NCBI GenBank assembly: GCA_031969915.1
Contig: DALYJJ010000064.1
Coordinates: 1 to 32,871, forward strand
Length of the DNA stretch: 32,871 nucleotides
Direction of reading: 5' to 3'
From: DALYJJ01 sp031969915
GTDB taxonomy: Bacteria; Acidobacteriota; Terriglobia; Bryobacterales; Bryobacteraceae
Shown in pieces: positions 23,047-30,100 of this stretch (positions within the stretch are counted from its first letter, which is position 1; each line of letters starts with the position of its first letter). A program made the translations under genes and the position numbers. The notes beneath the pieces were generated by a model. That model searched no databases, was not told the DNA's origin, and was given only the letters and a program-made list of their open reading frames with translations.

Positions 23047-24483
23047 TTAGGCCGCCCCCCCACTGCAGTTCCCTCGCAGCCGCAACGCCCACCGCATCCA
23101 CTTCGCCAGCGCCGGCGTGAACTTCGACATCACGAAAAGGTCGGCGGCGCGGCGGTTGGCGAGGCTGTACGTCGGGTAAGCATGAATCGTCGCCGACACC
23201 TGGTCCAGCCTGATACCGCTCTTCATCGCCGGCGCATACTCGGCGATCAGCTCCCCCGCATGAGCGCCGAGAATGCTCACGCCCAGTATCCGCCCCCAGC
23301 TACTGGCGAGGACCTTCACCAGCCCAGTCTCTTCCGAATCCGTGATCGCACGGTCCAACTGCGAATAGGGAAAACGGAAGACCTTGTAGCGAACACCCTC
23401 GCGGCGCAACTGCTCCTCCGTGCGTCCCACCTGGGCAAGTTCAGGGTCGGTGAAGGTCGTCCACGGAACCACCGCCTCTTCGATCCGCGACGGCATCCGC
23501 AGCACGGCGTTGGTGACGGCCACGCGCGCCATCTGCTCGGCCATGTGCGTGAACATGTGACGCCCGGCCACATCGCCGGCCGCGTAGATATGGCGCGCTG
23601 AGGTGCGGCAGCGCTGGTCCACCTCAATCCCTCGAACGCCGGATCGAACTCCTGCAGCCTCGAAGTTGAGGCCAGTCAGGTTCGGCACTCGCCCAACCGC
23701 CAGCAGAACCGTGCCGGCTTCGATTCGCTCGCCCGTGGATGTCAGCGCAACGCCCCCCGCGAACTCGAGCACCTCAGTGTTCAGCAGGACGCGGACGCCC
23801 TCCGCGCGCAGTCGCTCCAGCAACATCTGGCTTAGCTCCGCATCATCCCTGGGCAAAATCCGTCCTGAGGTGCTCACTACCGTCACTAGCGAGCCTAACC
23901 GCGAAAACGCCTGCGCCATCTCCACACCGATCGGTCCCCCACCGATTACCAGCAATCGTCGAGGCAACTCATCCAGCTCAAACAACGTTTCATTGGTCAA
24001 CACGCGCACCGAGTCCATTCCCGCGATCTCGATGCGGCGTGGCGAAGTGCCTGTCGCAATGACGATCTTCGATGCGCTCACCTGACGCGCGCCGCCCTCA
24101 CCGCTCACCTCAACCACATGGGACGAAAGGAACCGGGCGTGCCCCGAGATCACCTCGACGCCGAGCTTCTCCAGGTTCGGCGGCGAATCGGCATCCTCAT
24201 ACACCTTCTCCCGGATTGCGCGAACGCGCTCCATCACCCGCCTGAAGTCGTGTTCCACCGAAGTCGGAGTCAGCCCGAAGCGATCCGCATGACGAATCGC
24301 CTGCGCCACGTACGCGGCCTTCAGCAGACTCTTGCTCGGCACGCAGCCATGCCACGTGCAGTCTCCGCCCAGCTTGCCTGCCTCCACCAGCGCGGTCTTC
24401 GCGCCCAGCCCGGCAGCCATCCCCGCCGCCGTCAAACCCGCCGCACCGCCACCAATCACCAGCAGATCGTAGTCGTGCCTCAT
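23047..24483 (-). CDS. MerA-like FAD-dependent disulfide oxidoreductase
   Basis: 478 aa from the ATG at 24483. It is a class I pyridine nucleotide-disulfide oxidoreductase: FAD site LLVIGGGAAGLTAAGMA at the N-terminus, redox-active CxxxxC in GGDCTWHGCVPSK (about residues 42-54), NAD(P) site LLVIGGGPIGVEMAQAF, second FAD motif IYAAGDVAGRHMFTHMAEQ, and dimerisation domain with HAYPTYSLANRRAAD. It lacks the N-terminal HMA domain and the C-terminal Cys-Cys pair of true mercuric reductases; only a single late Cys is present (GNCSGGAA). Real substrate unknown. Overlaps the DUF547 gene by 4 nt. Confidence 0.9.
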   Translation of the reverse strand: MRHDYDLLVIGGGAAGLTAAGMAAGLGAKTALVEAGKLGGDCTWHGCVPSKSLLKAAYVAQAIRHADRFGLTPTSVEHDFRRVMERVRAIREKVYEDADSPPNLEKLGVEVISGHARFLSSHVVEVSGEGGARQVSASKIVIATGTSPRRIEIAGMDSVRVLTNETLFELDELPRRLLVIGGGPIGVEMAQAFSRLGSLVTVVSTSGRILPRDDAELSQMLLERLRAEGVRVLLNTEVLEFAGGVALTSTGERIEAGTVLLAVGRVPNLTGLNFEAAGVRSGVRGIEVDQRCRTSARHIYAAGDVAGRHMFTHMAEQMARVAVTNAVLRMPSRIEEAVVPWTTFTDPELAQVGRTEEQLRREGVRYKVFRFPYSQLDRAITDSEETGLVKVLASSWGRILGVSILGAHAGELIAEYAPAMKSGIRLDQVSATIHAYPTYSLANRRAADLFVMSKFTPALAKWMRWALRLRGNCSGGAA

Positions 24484-25355
24484 GCGGCCCGCGTTCTTCT
24501 CGCGGCCCACACCCACCACACTCCTCCGAGCGCGACCGCGAGCAGCGCCAGCACCCCCACGCCCGCCGGCGGGTAGTGCATCACCACATCCCAGTACAGC
24601 CGCAGCTGTGTGTAACCCTTGCCGACGCTCGATGCGTCGTTGAGGCCCCAGTCATAGTCCTTGAACGTCAGCTTGGCCTTGGGTTGCAGGAGAAATTCAC
24701 CCCTGCCCTCCGGCGAGTAGCGTGCCAGAAACGCGCGCAACTGTTGCTCACTGCCGAAGTCGCCCTTGTACCACTTGAAGATCGAACTCACCGACGCCGC
24801 GTTTCGTTCGGGAGTGAACTCGTTCAGCTTTGCGTTGGCCAGCCAGACGCGCGTGTTGTCGTCCAATTGCGCCTCCAACTGCTCCGCTGTGTAGGCTTCG
24901 CGCCGTAGGGGCGGGCAACTCCGCGCCGCACACACCAGCACCGAATGCACACGCGGATCACCCATCTTGCGAAGTTGCGACTCCACGTCGTCGAGCGATA
25001 GCCTCCGTCCATCCACCGTCTGGCGCGCCGCGCGAAACGGGTTGGGGGTCTTCATGATGCTCTGCACGGGATAGTGCGTCAGCACCCATCGCACCGTCAG
25101 CGCGTTGTACGTGGTGATCAAAGCTGCCTTGCGCGCGCTCGCCTCCATGCCCGCTGGCCATGGCGCGGCTACCTGCGACAGAAACGCATCCAATTCGGCC
25201 AACCCCTCCCGCTTCCAGCGGCCATAGTCTACCCGCGCCTCCTCGTTCACGTACCGTTTCACGAGCGAGTCCCACAGCGCCGCATCCGGCCCGCCCGGCT
25301 GCGCCAGCAGCGGCAGGCTCATCACCCACAACGTCACAATCCGGAGGAGTTTCAT
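24480..25355 (-). CDS. DUF547 domain protein, exported
   Basis: 291 aa from the ATG at 25355; an ATG at 25385 would add 10 polar residues before the signal. Signal peptide LLRIVTLWVMSLPLLAQ. The DUF547 signature is visible: VDYGRWKREGLAELDAFLSQ, AALITTYNALTVRWVLTHYP, RVHSVLVCAARSCPPLRREAY and FFKWYKGDF-like IFKWYKGDFGSEQQL. A C-terminal transmembrane helix (VGVLALLAVALGGVWWVW) with basic tail anchors it, so the domain faces the periplasm. Biochemical function is unknown. It lies between the TIGR04283 transferase (33 nt) and the MerA-like gene (4-nt overlap), one operon. Confidence 0.88.
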   Translation of the reverse strand: MKLLRIVTLWVMSLPLLAQPGGPDAALWDSLVKRYVNEEARVDYGRWKREGLAELDAFLSQVAAPWPAGMEASARKAALITTYNALTVRWVLTHYPVQSIMKTPNPFRAARQTVDGRRLSLDDVESQLRKMGDPRVHSVLVCAARSCPPLRREAYTAEQLEAQLDDNTRVWLANAKLNEFTPERNAASVSSIFKWYKGDFGSEQQLRAFLARYSPEGRGEFLLQPKAKLTFKDYDWGLNDASSVGKGYTQLRLYWDVVMHYPPAGVGVLALLAVALGGVWWVWAARRTRAA

Positions 25356-25388
25356 CGTCAACCGTGAGTGTCCGCCAGCCGCCATATC

Positions 25389-26075
25389 TTACACAGTGTC
25401 TCGTCGAACTGGCGCATACCATTTGCCCAGACGCTCGGCCGGCACACCGCACCAGAACAGCATTTGCAGGCTGGTCCATAGAAAGCAGGTCCGCAGAAAC
25501 CCCCTCTGCTCAAACCGCCGCGACGAGGTGACCACCCTCGCATCTAGCGAAACGAACCGCCCCAAAGCGCGAACGCGTTGAATCAGGTCGGAATCCTCAA
25601 ACAGCGGATATGGCCTGCACCCACCCGCCGCGCAATACACCGAGCGCCGTACGAAAATCGTCGAATCGCCATAGTAGACACCTAGCCGCTTCATGAGCGG
25701 CTGCACCGCATTCAACAGCCGCGCGCCCCGCGTCTCGCCATCAAAGGCCAACGTGCAGTTCCCTCCCACAACCAAAGCATCACCAAGCGCCGCCACAATC
25801 TGCCGTGTCGCACCACTCTCCGGCCGAGTATCGGCATGGACAAACCACAACACCTCACCACTCGCCGCCAGCGCTCCGGCGTGCATCTGCCGACCCCGGC
25901 CCCGCTCACACTCCACCACCGCGGCGCCCATCGCCCGCGCAATGCCTACCGTGCCATCCTGGCTGCCCCCATCCACTACGATCACCTCGCCTACCTCCTC
26001 CATGGCCAGCGCGCACACGATCGTCCTCGCGATCTCCCGCTCTTCGTTCAACGCCGGAATGATGACCGAGATCAT
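25389..26075 (-). CDS. TIGR04283-type family 2 glycosyltransferase
   Basis: 228-aa GT-A fold transferase of the 'transferase 2, rSAM/selenodomain-associated' family, also annotated as an arsenosugar-biosynthesis glycosyltransferase. Visible motifs are SVIIPALNEEREIARTIV at the N-terminus, VIVVDGGSQDGTVGIAR, the metal-binding WFVHADTRPE, then GRGRQMHAGA, YYGDSTIFVRRSVY, PLFEDSDLIQRVRALG and the C-terminal hydrophobic LRTCFLWTSLQMLFW. The set matches TIGR04283 rather than a generic GT2. It begins an operon with DUF547 and MerA-like genes. The companion TIGR04282 transferase is 1.6 kb away. Confidence 0.88.
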   Translation of the reverse strand: MISVIIPALNEEREIARTIVCALAMEEVGEVIVVDGGSQDGTVGIARAMGAAVVECERGRGRQMHAGALAASGEVLWFVHADTRPESGATRQIVAALGDALVVGGNCTLAFDGETRGARLLNAVQPLMKRLGVYYGDSTIFVRRSVYCAAGGCRPYPLFEDSDLIQRVRALGRFVSLDARVVTSSRRFEQRGFLRTCFLWTSLQMLFWCGVPAERLGKWYAPVRRDTV

Positions 26076-26220
26076 GTTTCTGCTTGTCCAGGTCCCGCCC
26101 GCGGGTCAAGGAAGATGAGTGACCGGGCGCCCTGATTTCTTACACCATCCGCCGCGTCCAACCAGCCCTTCACCAACATCGTCCGTATACTCTTGCCAGA
26201 ATAGAATTGTCCCTGCTCCC

Positions 26221-26814
26221 ATGCCCTCCTCGGAAACGCCCCTCGCCGGCGATGTCGCCCGGCTCAAACGCCGCGACCCGGAAGCCCTCGCCGCGCTGGT
26301 GAACGAGCATAGCCGCCCGCTCTACCGCGCCGCCCGCGGGATGGGGTTCACCGAAGATGAGGCCGAGGACCTGCTGCAGGAGGTCTTCCTCACCTTCCTC
26401 TCCACCCTCGACCGTTTCGAAGGCCGCTCCCAACCCGGCACCTGGCTCTTCGGCATCCTCCACCACAAAAGCATGGAGCGGCGCCGAAAGCGTATCCGCG
26501 ACGAGCAGCACGATCCCATCGACGATGTCTTCGAGTCCCGGTTTGACTCCGCAGGATCGTGGAGTTACCCGCCCACCGACCTTCTCCGCCTTCAGGAAGC
26601 TCGGCAGATCGGAGACGCCATCAGTCACTGCCTCGATGGCCTTTCTCCGCTCCAGCGCTCCGTCTTCGTCCTACGGGAAATGGAGCAACTCTCCAGCGTC
26701 GAGGTCTGTAAGATCCTTGACCTCACTGTCACCAACTTAGGGGTGACCATGTTTCGAGCTCGCAATCGCCTGCGCGAATGCCTGGAAGGGAAAGGATGGG
26801 GGAACGCCGAATGA
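26221..26814 (+). CDS. ECF-type sigma-70 factor of the glycosyltransferase/selenoprotein locus
   Basis: 197 aa from the ATG at 26221; an upstream in-frame start would add 34 low-complexity residues. Region 2 is ALVNEHSRPLYRAARGMGFTEDEAEDLLQEVFLTFLSTL and WLFGILHHKSMERRRK. Region 4 is CLDGLSPLQRSVFVLREMEQLSSVEVCKILDLTVTNLGVTMFRARNRLRECL, a clear HTH. It overlaps the anti-sigma gene as ATGA and diverges from the TIGR04283 operon over 145 nt. It probably controls this locus, but its recognition sequence cannot be read from one example. Confidence 0.9.
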   Translation: MPSSETPLAGDVARLKRRDPEALAALVNEHSRPLYRAARGMGFTEDEAEDLLQEVFLTFLSTLDRFEGRSQPGTWLFGILHHKSMERRRKRIRDEQHDPIDDVFESRFDSAGSWSYPPTDLLRLQEARQIGDAISHCLDGLSPLQRSVFVLREMEQLSSVEVCKILDLTVTNLGVTMFRARNRLRECLEGKGWGNAE

Positions 26815-27080
26815 TGACCTGCAAACAAGCCGCCACGCTCCTCCATTCCGGCGAAGCGCAGACCCTCGGCCTCTGGCGGCGTCTCCACCTCCGCCTCCAC
26901 CTGTCCATGTGCGGCCCGTGCGCCAGACTCCACCGGCAACTCGAACAGATGCGCCAGGCGGCACTGCGACTCCGCGCCACCTTTGCCGAGGAATCATCGC
27001 GTGACCATGGAGCGGCTATGGCAGGCCGGATTCTCGACAAGCTGCGGAACGCTCCGCCAAACGGTGAGTCCACGCCATGA
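26811..27080 (+). CDS. Small zinc-finger anti-sigma factor (zf-HC2 type)
   Basis: 89 aa from the ATG at 26811, which overlaps the sigma stop by 4 nt; the next codon at 26814 is also ATG. The anti-sigma zinc motif is HLSMCGPC (Hx3Cx2C, about residues 31-38), with an early Cys in MTCKQAA and a long following helix (HRQLEQMRQAALRLRATFA). There is no transmembrane segment, so it is a cytoplasmic, probably redox- or metal-responsive, regulator. It ends inside the start of the GT2 gene (ATGA). Confidence 0.87.
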   Translation: MMTCKQAATLLHSGEAQTLGLWRRLHLRLHLSMCGPCARLHRQLEQMRQAALRLRATFAEESSRDHGAAMAGRILDKLRNAPPNGESTP

Positions 27081-27814
27081 GTGATCACGCAGCAACCATG
27101 CCGCAGTCACCCGTGGTCGCCGCCATCATCCCCGCGCTCAATGAAGCCGAATCCCTCGCCAATGTGGTGCACGCACTTCAGCGCCTCGGCATTCACCATG
27201 TGCGCGTCGTCGACAACGGCAGCACCGACGCTACCGCCGCCATCGCACGCCAAAGCGGGGCGGAAGTGCTTACCGAACCCGCCCGAGGCTACGGCGCGGC
27301 CTGTTGGCGAGGCTTGCAGGATCTCCCCGCCGCGATCGACTGGATCCTCTTCTGCGACGCCGACGGCAGCGACGATCTCGCTCGCTTGCCCGCATTCCTC
27401 CAACTCACCCGCCAGTACGATTTCATCCTCGGCGCGCGCCAGTCCTCCTCCGAAGCCTCCGGCGTGAATTGGGCGCAGCGCATCGGCAATGCCGTCGCCA
27501 CCACCGGCATCGCCCTAGGCTGGGGCCACCGCTACCGCGACATGGGCCCCTTCCGCCTCATCCGCCGCGACGCGCTCGACCGCATTCAGATGCGCGATCG
27601 GACCTGGGGCTGGACGCTCGAAATGCAAGTCCGCGCGGTCGAGGAAGGTCTCCGCATTGCCGAACTCCTCGTGCGCTCGCTCCCGCGCCAGGGCGGCCAC
27701 TCGAAAATCGGCGGTTCACTTCTCGGTGGCATCCGCGCCGGAGCCAAAATTCTCTGGACCCTCGCCGCTCTCTTCCTCCGCCGCGGCGCTCACCAGACAG
27801 TGCGCCAAACGTAG
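27077..27814 (+). CDS. Family 2 glycosyltransferase, dolichyl-P-mannose-synthase-like
   Basis: 245 aa. N-terminal VAAIIPALNEAESLANVV, then VRVVDNGSTDATAAIAR, the metal-binding LFCDADGSDDLARLP, and the acceptor-side segments FRLIRRDALDRI and WGWTLEMQVRAVEEGLRIAELLVRSLPRQGGHSKI. There are no C-terminal transmembrane helices, as in soluble polyprenyl-phosphate glycosyltransferases. It overlaps the anti-sigma gene by 4 nt, making a sigma/anti-sigma/GT2 operon. Its 3' end overlaps the convergent TIGR04282 gene by 99 nt. The likely donor/acceptor is a nucleotide sugar and polyprenyl phosphate, by family. Confidence 0.88.
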   Translation: MSDHAATMPQSPVVAAIIPALNEAESLANVVHALQRLGIHHVRVVDNGSTDATAAIARQSGAEVLTEPARGYGAACWRGLQDLPAAIDWILFCDADGSDDLARLPAFLQLTRQYDFILGARQSSSEASGVNWAQRIGNAVATTGIALGWGHRYRDMGPFRLIRRDALDRIQMRDRTWGWTLEMQVRAVEEGLRIAELLVRSLPRQGGHSKIGGSLLGGIRAGAKILWTLAALFLRRGAHQTVRQT

Positions 27815-28459
27815 CTTCACCCCGGCATCCGCCAGCCACCGCGCCGTGGCGCTTCCAGGCTCCACCACGCTGCCCATTCTCAGCAAGTCCCGCGGCTCAT
27901 CCACGTCGAACCAAGGGCTGCCCAAACTCACCGACAGGCCGCTACGTTCGACGGCCGCCACCGTGTCGGCCATCGTGTGCTCTGTCGACCAGCGCACCTC
28001 ATCCAACATGCCCGCCACAATCCTCCTCACACGGATGCCGTAATAACCGCCATCCTCCGCCGGCCCCAGCTTCACATCGCTTTCCCCGCGCAACAACTCC
28101 TCCACATGCGAACACGGCAACCCCGGCGAATCGCTCCCCAGCACGATCACCGACGCATGCCCTCGTGCCAACCCCGCTTCCATGGCCGACATCAGCTTCT
28201 CCCCCAGACCTCCCGCTGTCTGCAGCCTCCGCGTTCCTTCAAAGTCAGGCCATGCCTCCGTCGCCACGTCTGTATGGAGTTCTAATTCCACTGTCGGCGC
28301 TAACGCCCCCAGCATCCGCAGCACGTCCGCCACCAGCGCCTCATGCAGATCCGCCGACTGTTGCGCCGTCAGCACAGGCAGCAGGCGCGTCTTCACGCGT
28401 CCCGCCGCCGGAGCCTTGGCAAACAGAATCACCAGATGCCGTGCGTCTTGGCCGCTCAT
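27716..28459 (-). CDS. TIGR04282-type nucleotidyl/glycosyltransferase (DUF2064)
   Basis: 247 aa from the ATG at 28459; upstream open frame to 28822 is a shadow of other genes. It is a 'transferase 1, rSAM/selenodomain-associated' protein: LVILFAKAPAAGRVKTRLLP at the N-terminus, QQSADLHEALVADVLRML, VIVLGSDSPGLPCSHVEEL (metal-binding DSP), GPAEDGGYYGI, and the ending WFDVDEPRDLLRM. A roughly 40-residue tail follows that motif and overlaps the convergent GT2. Its ATG overlaps the stop of the HMA selenoprotein by 4 nt, so it is translated from the same message. Confidence 0.9.
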   Translation of the reverse strand: MSGQDARHLVILFAKAPAAGRVKTRLLPVLTAQQSADLHEALVADVLRMLGALAPTVELELHTDVATEAWPDFEGTRRLQTAGGLGEKLMSAMEAGLARGHASVIVLGSDSPGLPCSHVEELLRGESDVKLGPAEDGGYYGIRVRRIVAGMLDEVRWSTEHTMADTVAAVERSGLSVSLGSPWFDVDEPRDLLRMGSVVEPGSATARWLADAGVKLRLAHCLVSAAAEEESGEGPENFGSGADATEK

Positions 28460-28776
28460 TCCACCGGTTCCGGACCGCGCTTCAATTTCGCCTGAAAGCT
28501 GTGAGAGCTGTCCTCTGTCCGGTTCACCGTCTCCACCAGCATGCGCCCCGTCACCGCGCCCTTCTCCGCAATCACCTCCACCTCGCTTGTCTGCAAATCG
28601 GCGTACACGTCCACAACGCCCTTCACTTTCCGCAACGCCTCCTCGACCGAGTGGCGGCATTCCTCTCAAATCAGGTGCCGCACATCGAGAACGAAACGTT
28701 CTTTCGCGTCCGCGGCCCACGCCGTCCAAGCGCCCAGTCCCATCCCGGTCATAAGCACAAAGAGTGTTCGCGTCAT
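28456..28776 (-). CDS. Predicted exported HMA-domain selenoprotein (in-frame UGA as Sec37)
   Basis: 106 aa if the in-frame TGA at 28666-28668 is read as selenocysteine. Signal peptide TRTLFVLMTGMGLGAWTAWA, cleavage before AD. Then comes a heavy-metal-associated domain: FVLDVRHLI-U37-EE-C40-RHSVEEALRKVKGVVDVYADL and EVEVIAEKGAVTGRMLVETVNR. Position 37 is the first Cys of the CxxC metal site, so the site becomes UxxC. Reading frame, domain and length fit a normal HMA protein on both sides of the UGA. Its ATG overlaps the GT-C stop and its stop overlaps the TIGR04282 start, each by 4 nt, which supports one intact gene. A SECIS-like hairpin follows the UGA. Alternatives: a nonsense mutation of Cys37 or a sequencing error. 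Standard gene callers will miss or split it. Confidence 0.85.
28634..28668 (-). promoter_or_regulatory. Bacterial SECIS-like hairpin after the UGA codon
   Basis: On the mRNA the UGA (28668-28666) is followed by a hairpin inside the coding region. Lower stem AAUGCC/GGCGUU (6 pairs, 28661-28656 with 28639-28634), small internal loop, upper stem CUC/GAG, and apical loop GGUC at 28648-28645. The loop starts with GG and lies 17 nt after UGA, within the 16-37 nt range of known bacterial SECIS elements. Alternative inner pairings exist, but all keep this loop. Confidence 0.65.
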
Positions 28777-30074
28777 GTTGTACCTTCTTTCCGGACGCGC
28801 CTACGCGCCCATTCATCCACAATCAACCCAATCACAAAGGGGCCCCAGAGCAACAGTTTCTCCCACACCGTCTGCCGCCAGATGCCGCCAGGCTGTCCCG
28901 CCGTGTGATGGAGCCAGAAGTACACAAACGCCGACAGGCTCAGCATGATCGCCGCCCGGCTCCTCGTTGCCGGTAGCAGCGCCGTGATCCACGTCCCATA
29001 CCAGGCATGAAACATGGGCGTTGTCAGCAACGCAGCCGAAAGCGTCGCATGCGCGGTGCGTGGCATCTCCGTTTGCCGCCACAGCAGAACCGCCGCCGCG
29101 ATGAGAAATATCACAAGGTAACTGGAGTTCTGGTTCAGCAAGTGCTCGGGCGGCAGAAGCCAGGCAACCAACGCCGGCAACGCCTCCGCGCTCCGGGCAA
29201 CCCGCGTGAAGTCCCTCGGGAACAGCGGGCAACTCCAATTCCCCCAGGCCACCACAAACCACGCTACCCCAAAGGGCGTTCCCGCCGCCGCTCCCGCCAT
29301 CACGAGCCGCTTCACTCCATCCAACCGCAGCACCCTCCACAAAGCCCAACCCAACAACGGCAGGCTCAGCCACTTCAGCGCCACTCCCGCGCCCAACAGC
29401 AAGGCGCCGCGCAACCGTCGCCCGGCCGAATCGCCGCCTTCCGACTGCATGGTCGCCCCCACGATCGCCAGCAGAAACAAGCTGTCATAGTGGCCGCCGC
29501 CGGAGAAGCTATAAATCACCAGCGGATTCCACGCGTATCCCAACGCCAGCCCCGCTCCATAACGCCGCACCAGCAGCCAGCACACGGTCAGGTCTGCCGC
29601 CACGAACAGCGCCTTCATCGCCGTCACGGTTGCCGAAGCCGACGTCACACTCCGAAACACCAGCTCGGCCATAGGTGGATAGATGGCGGATACCTCCTTG
29701 TGCTCCAGCATCCGCCAATGCGCGTTGCGTAACGGCGCAAGCTCCATTGCCGCCGGCGCAAAACAGTACGGACAATAACCGGCGCCTTGCAGTTCGCCTT
29801 CCCACAGGTAGCGGTAGATGTCGTTCCCAGGTGTCATGCCCAACAGCAATAGCCTTGCCGCAACCGCCACCATCCAGAACCACGCCGGACTCACCTGCCC
29901 GCACCCGAGCCCCGCCAAAAGGCCCGCACCCATCACGACTGCGGCGGCGAGAAACCACGGCACATTCGCCGCATCACCGAGGTTGCCGTAAGGACGCATC
30001 AGCCACGCCCCCAGCAGGATCAACGCGCCCGCCGCCCACGAACCTCGATCCCGCCATGCGTCGAGCCTGTTCAC
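28773..30074 (-). CDS. Polytopic GT-C type membrane glycosyltransferase
   Basis: 433 aa with about ten to eleven hydrophobic segments (for example WFLAAAVVMGAGLLAGLGC, YLVIFLIAAAVLLW, AAIMLSLSAFVYFWL, LLLWGPFVIGLIVD). After the second helix pair the first periplasmic loop reads GNDIYRYLWEGELQGAGYCPYCF, and then HKEVSAIYPPMAELVF, the acidic-loop and YPP features of GT-C mannosyl/polyprenyl-sugar transferases. ALKWLSLPLLGWA lies near the middle. It likely transfers a sugar from a polyprenyl-phosphate donor, perhaps one made by the GT2 at 27077. The start is a GTG 26 nt after the TonB receptor. It overlaps the selenoprotein gene by 4 nt. Confidence 0.85.
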   Translation of the reverse strand: MNRLDAWRDRGSWAAGALILLGAWLMRPYGNLGDAANVPWFLAAAVVMGAGLLAGLGCGQVSPAWFWMVAVAARLLLLGMTPGNDIYRYLWEGELQGAGYCPYCFAPAAMELAPLRNAHWRMLEHKEVSAIYPPMAELVFRSVTSASATVTAMKALFVAADLTVCWLLVRRYGAGLALGYAWNPLVIYSFSGGGHYDSLFLLAIVGATMQSEGGDSAGRRLRGALLLGAGVALKWLSLPLLGWALWRVLRLDGVKRLVMAGAAAGTPFGVAWFVVAWGNWSCPLFPRDFTRVARSAEALPALVAWLLPPEHLLNQNSSYLVIFLIAAAVLLWRQTEMPRTAHATLSAALLTTPMFHAWYGTWITALLPATRSRAAIMLSLSAFVYFWLHHTAGQPGGIWRQTVWEKLLLWGPFVIGLIVDEWARRRVRKEGTT

Positions 30075-30100
30075 GGGGTCAATCGTCTCATACGCGCTCG

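Noticed and set aside
23047..24483. True mercuric reductase (merA)
   Set aside because: It lacks the HMA domain and the C-terminal Cys pair, and no other mer genes are present; MerA-like is as far as the sequence allows.
26186..26191. TATACT as a -10 promoter for the ECF gene at 26221
   Set aside because: No -35 or TG extension accompanies it, and ECF genes often use an autoregulated promoter whose motif is unknown here.
25389..28459. Calling the locus an arsenosugar biosynthesis cluster
   Set aside because: The TIGR04282/04283 families carry that label, but the defining ArsS and ArsM genes are absent from the window.
28456..28665. Calling the HMA segment a pseudogene
   Set aside because: The only defect is a TGA at the metal-site Cys codon; frame, domain, signal peptide and ATGA overlaps are intact, and a SECIS-like hairpin follows. 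Pseudogenes rarely break exactly there.
28460..28822. N-terminal extension of the TIGR04282 frame to 28822
   Set aside because: The extension is Gly/Arg-rich and lies in the frame next to the HMA selenoprotein. The family start motif lies right after the ATG at 28459.
27304..28908. A 534-aa plus-strand frame spanning GT2, TIGR04282 and the HMA gene
   Set aside because: Pro/Arg/Ser-rich low-complexity translation with no domains; it exists only as the shadow of real genes on both strands.
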